Source: Bin87 sp963666415 (GTDB lineage: Bacteria; Chloroflexota; Dehalococcoidia; Lucifugimonadales; UBA3495). From it: 64,000 bases of DNA. The number at the start of each line of letters is the position of its first letter. The first letter of the stretch is position 1. The notes beneath the pieces are model-generated. The model was given only the letters and a program-made list of their open reading frames with translations, did not search any database and was not told where the DNA came from. The stretch lies in assembly GCA_963666415.2 (NCBI GenBank), contig CAXXPD010000003.1:2232001-2296000 (forward strand), in the 5' to 3' direction. Shown in pieces: positions 62,296 through 64,000 of the stretch. A program made the translations under genes and the position numbers.

Positions 62296-63311
62296 CTAGG
62301 GTGACGACGAACTCCCGCGTTTCCACTTCCAGATACCCCTGATCGCGATGCCTGGGAACAGCAACCCAGCGAGTAGCAACAGACCGGGGTCCAGTACCCG
62401 CGCATCAGGTGGTGGAGCGTTGCATCCTCCTGGACCTGTTCCGCCCACCGGAGGAGCAGTCGGCTGCTGTTGCGGCGAGGCTGCCGCCGGCGCTGCGGTT
62501 GGCGGCCGTGGCGGTGAGGTGGGTAAAGGTTGCACACGATTTTCATTGCCACTGGCTCCGGCGGTGACTTTTATCTGAACATCCCTGGACAAGTGCAGTA
62601 TGTTATCTGTACCTGCATAAACCCACTCTATCCGTCCCGACAGCCGGAAATTTCCGCTGTGATTCGGGTAAGCGCTCACTTCAATGAACTCCTGCTCTCC
62701 AGTGGGGATAGAGTAATTAGCGCTGCACAGCCCGCTGCATTTGTCGGCAAAACCTTCTCCATCCATTGACCATCCTGAAGGCAGTTCCAGAATAAGCCTT
62801 GATAGCATAGCCGGTTTACCCAGGGAGTTGACGATGGAAAAGCTGAGCACCGCCAACTCGTCCACGGAGATGTCGGTATGGCTGCTGTGCAGGTCGATGC
62901 AAGGCTCACCGGGGCCGCAGTTGATGAATATGGCGCCGCCCGGGGCGACGCGACTCGCTGTTCCACTGGAACCGGGGTGAAGGTAGGGGGTGGTGTATTC
63001 GTGGGGACTGGCGAGTTCGTAGGCAGCGGCGTGTTGGTAGGCGCCGGGGTCCAGGTAGGCGCTGGCGTCCACGTGGGTTCCAGTGTGTTCGTAGGAAAGG
63101 GAGTGGCCGTAGCAGTCGGCGGTGGCGTATTGGTAGGTGGCGGTGTGTCGGTGGGCGCGGGTGTGGGAGTTTCGGTGGGGTCTTGGGCGTACACACTGGG
63201 CCCGTATGACAACGGCCATAGGAATGTGCCGGCAGCCACCGCCAGAACAATTAATAACGGCACGGTAAAACGGCTGGAATGTAAGATACATTCTTTCATA
63301 TCATTCAGCAT
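62296..63311 (-). pseudogene. Pro/Thr-rich secreted protein with C-terminal anchor, frameshifted
   Basis: The N-terminal frame (from 63311) gives a signal peptide (about residues 15-40, ending YGPSVYA) and a long P-T linker with units such as PTNTPPPT and PTWTPAP (about residues 45-115). Near 62960 the frame changes and continues GGAIFINCGPGEPCIDLHSS, LPSGWSMDGEGFADKCSGLC and GRIEWVYAGTDNIL, then a second P/A-rich spacer, a membrane helix (DPGLLLLAGLLFPGIAIRGI) and a basic tail. The correct protein would be about 335 residues, an outer-surface protein anchored at its C-terminus. Frame slippage in the repetitive linker, error or decay are all possible. Confidence 0.75.
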
Positions 63312-63393
63312 AAATAGTATCTCCTTTCAATAAGGGTAGCCTTTTTCACGATGAATATCAACCTATGCTAATAGTCAAGTCGGTAAAACATAA

Positions 63394-64000
63394 GTAACAG
63401 TTCAGACTTGGAGAGGTGAATTGGCCGAAGGTTGGTCGGGAATCGCTGGAGCTGGGGGAGGTGGTTATGTCATATATCTGGGATGGATGCGGAAATCGAC
63501 CTCAGCATTGCGGACCGGGATGTGCTGATTGCCATCATTGAGAGGCAACAGGCCATCATCGGGAGCCTGGAGAAACGGATCGCCCAGTTGGAAGGGCGGG
63601 ACAAATTGGGCGGCACCCGCAGGATGCCCAGTCTGAAGCCCAAAGCCGAGCAGCAGCCGGCCCAGCCCAAGAAACCACGCAAGCCTCGGCCCCACGGCTT
63701 TGCTCGCACCCGCATGACGCCCACCCAGCGGGTGGAACACGTGGTGGAACAGTGTCCCGACTGCGGAACCCAGCTGTCCGGTGGCTGGACCCAGCGCACT
63801 CGGGAAGTGATTGACCTGCCCCGGATTCCGGGGCAGGTAACCGAGCACGCTTATATCGCCCGCACCTGCCCACAGTGCCAACGCTGTTGTACGCCCACCG
63901 CGCAACTGGAGAACATGGTGATGGGCAAGCAACGTCTGGGGGTCAACCTGATCAGCCTGATTGCCGCCCTGCGGGAGGAGGCCAGGCTGCCTTTCCGCAC
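63394..64000 (+). mobile_element. IS66-family element, left part (runs off the window)
   Basis: The left end GTAACAGTTCAGACTTGG matches the IS66 end at 12358 with one change, followed by the same GAATTGGCCGAAGG leader and GTTATGTCATAT. The right end lies outside the window. Confidence 0.87.
63483..64000 (+). CDS. IS66-family transposase, partial
   Basis: The first 172 codons of a transposase similar to that at 12447: MDAEIDLSIADRDVLIAIIE, then a Lys/Pro-rich linker, CPDCGTQLSGGW and ARTCPQCQRC (two zinc-binding CxxC pairs) and VNLISLIAALREEARLPFR. It continues beyond the window. The catalytic domain is not visible here. Confidence 0.87.
   Translation, partial: MDAEIDLSIADRDVLIAIIERQQAIIGSLEKRIAQLEGRDKLGGTRRMPSLKPKAEQQPAQPKKPRKPRPHGFARTRMTPTQRVEHVVEQCPDCGTQLSGGWTQRTREVIDLPRIPGQVTEHAYIARTCPQCQRCCTPTAQLENMVMGKQRLGVNLISLIAALREEARLPFR

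Overview
The window looks like a high-GC chromosomal contig from a free-living or symbiotic Chloroflexota, probably a SAR202/Dehalococcoidia-type lineage. This is an inference from gene content: many short-chain dehydrogenases, three luciferase-like (LLM) flavin/F420 oxidoreductases, a CocE-type hydrolase, DinB/maleylpyruvate-isomerase-like proteins, a proline/threonine-rich secreted protein, and dozens of short palindromic repeats. No rRNA or single-copy marker is present to prove it.

Region 1 (1-37.9 kb) is a catabolic gene neighbourhood. It holds four intact SDRs and one broken SDR, three LLM oxidoreductases, an enoyl-CoA hydratase, a thiolase, a nitroreductase, a GMC oxidoreductase, a Gfo/Idh/MocA dehydrogenase, an amidohydrolase, a trans-sulfuration-type PLP enzyme and several alpha/beta hydrolases. 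There is also a small redox/copper operon: a TlpA-like lipoprotein, a CopD-like membrane protein and a Trm112-like protein. The intergenic gaps are filled by two repeat families. Family A is a MITE-like palindrome beginning GTCATTGCGAG. Family B is a short CCCTCTCCC/GGGAGAGGG hairpin. An intact IS66-type element with an 8-bp target duplication lies at 12.36-13.81 kb.

The most notable biology is a pair of UGSC-family selenoprotein genes. Each is split by an in-frame TGA at the same place (U-G-S-C at 4785-4787 on the minus strand, U-G-G-C at 14532-14534 on the plus strand). Each TGA is followed by a hairpin whose apical loop sits 19-23 nt downstream, as expected for a bacterial SECIS. In the first locus the UGSC protein and its partner domain (5389-6453) are separate genes; in the second they are fused into one 573-residue protein. 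The fused gene opens a same-strand run with two acetyl-xylan-esterase-like proteins, an LLM oxidoreductase and two alpha/beta hydrolases, three of which have lost catalytic residues.

Region 2 (38.1-58.0 kb) is an insertion-sequence island lying between tRNA-Ala(TGC) and tRNA-Trp(CCA). It contains IS1182, two IS630, IS701, three IS256 copies, two IS5, an rve-type element, an ISNCY remnant and an IS66/IstB chimera. Between them are fragments of a minus-strand gene block from a decayed mobile element: an HTH protein, a P-loop ATPase, two zinc-finger-like proteins, a PAPS-reductase-like protein, a membrane protein and an XRE regulator. Removing the elements on paper restores one gene and one gene junction exactly. 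Several transposases are read across -1 frameshifts.

Region 3 (58.2-64 kb) returns to chromosomal genes: a CocE/NonD hydrolase, a tandem pair of DinB/maleylpyruvate-isomerase-like proteins and a frameshifted Pro/Thr-rich secreted protein. The window then runs out inside a second IS66 element.
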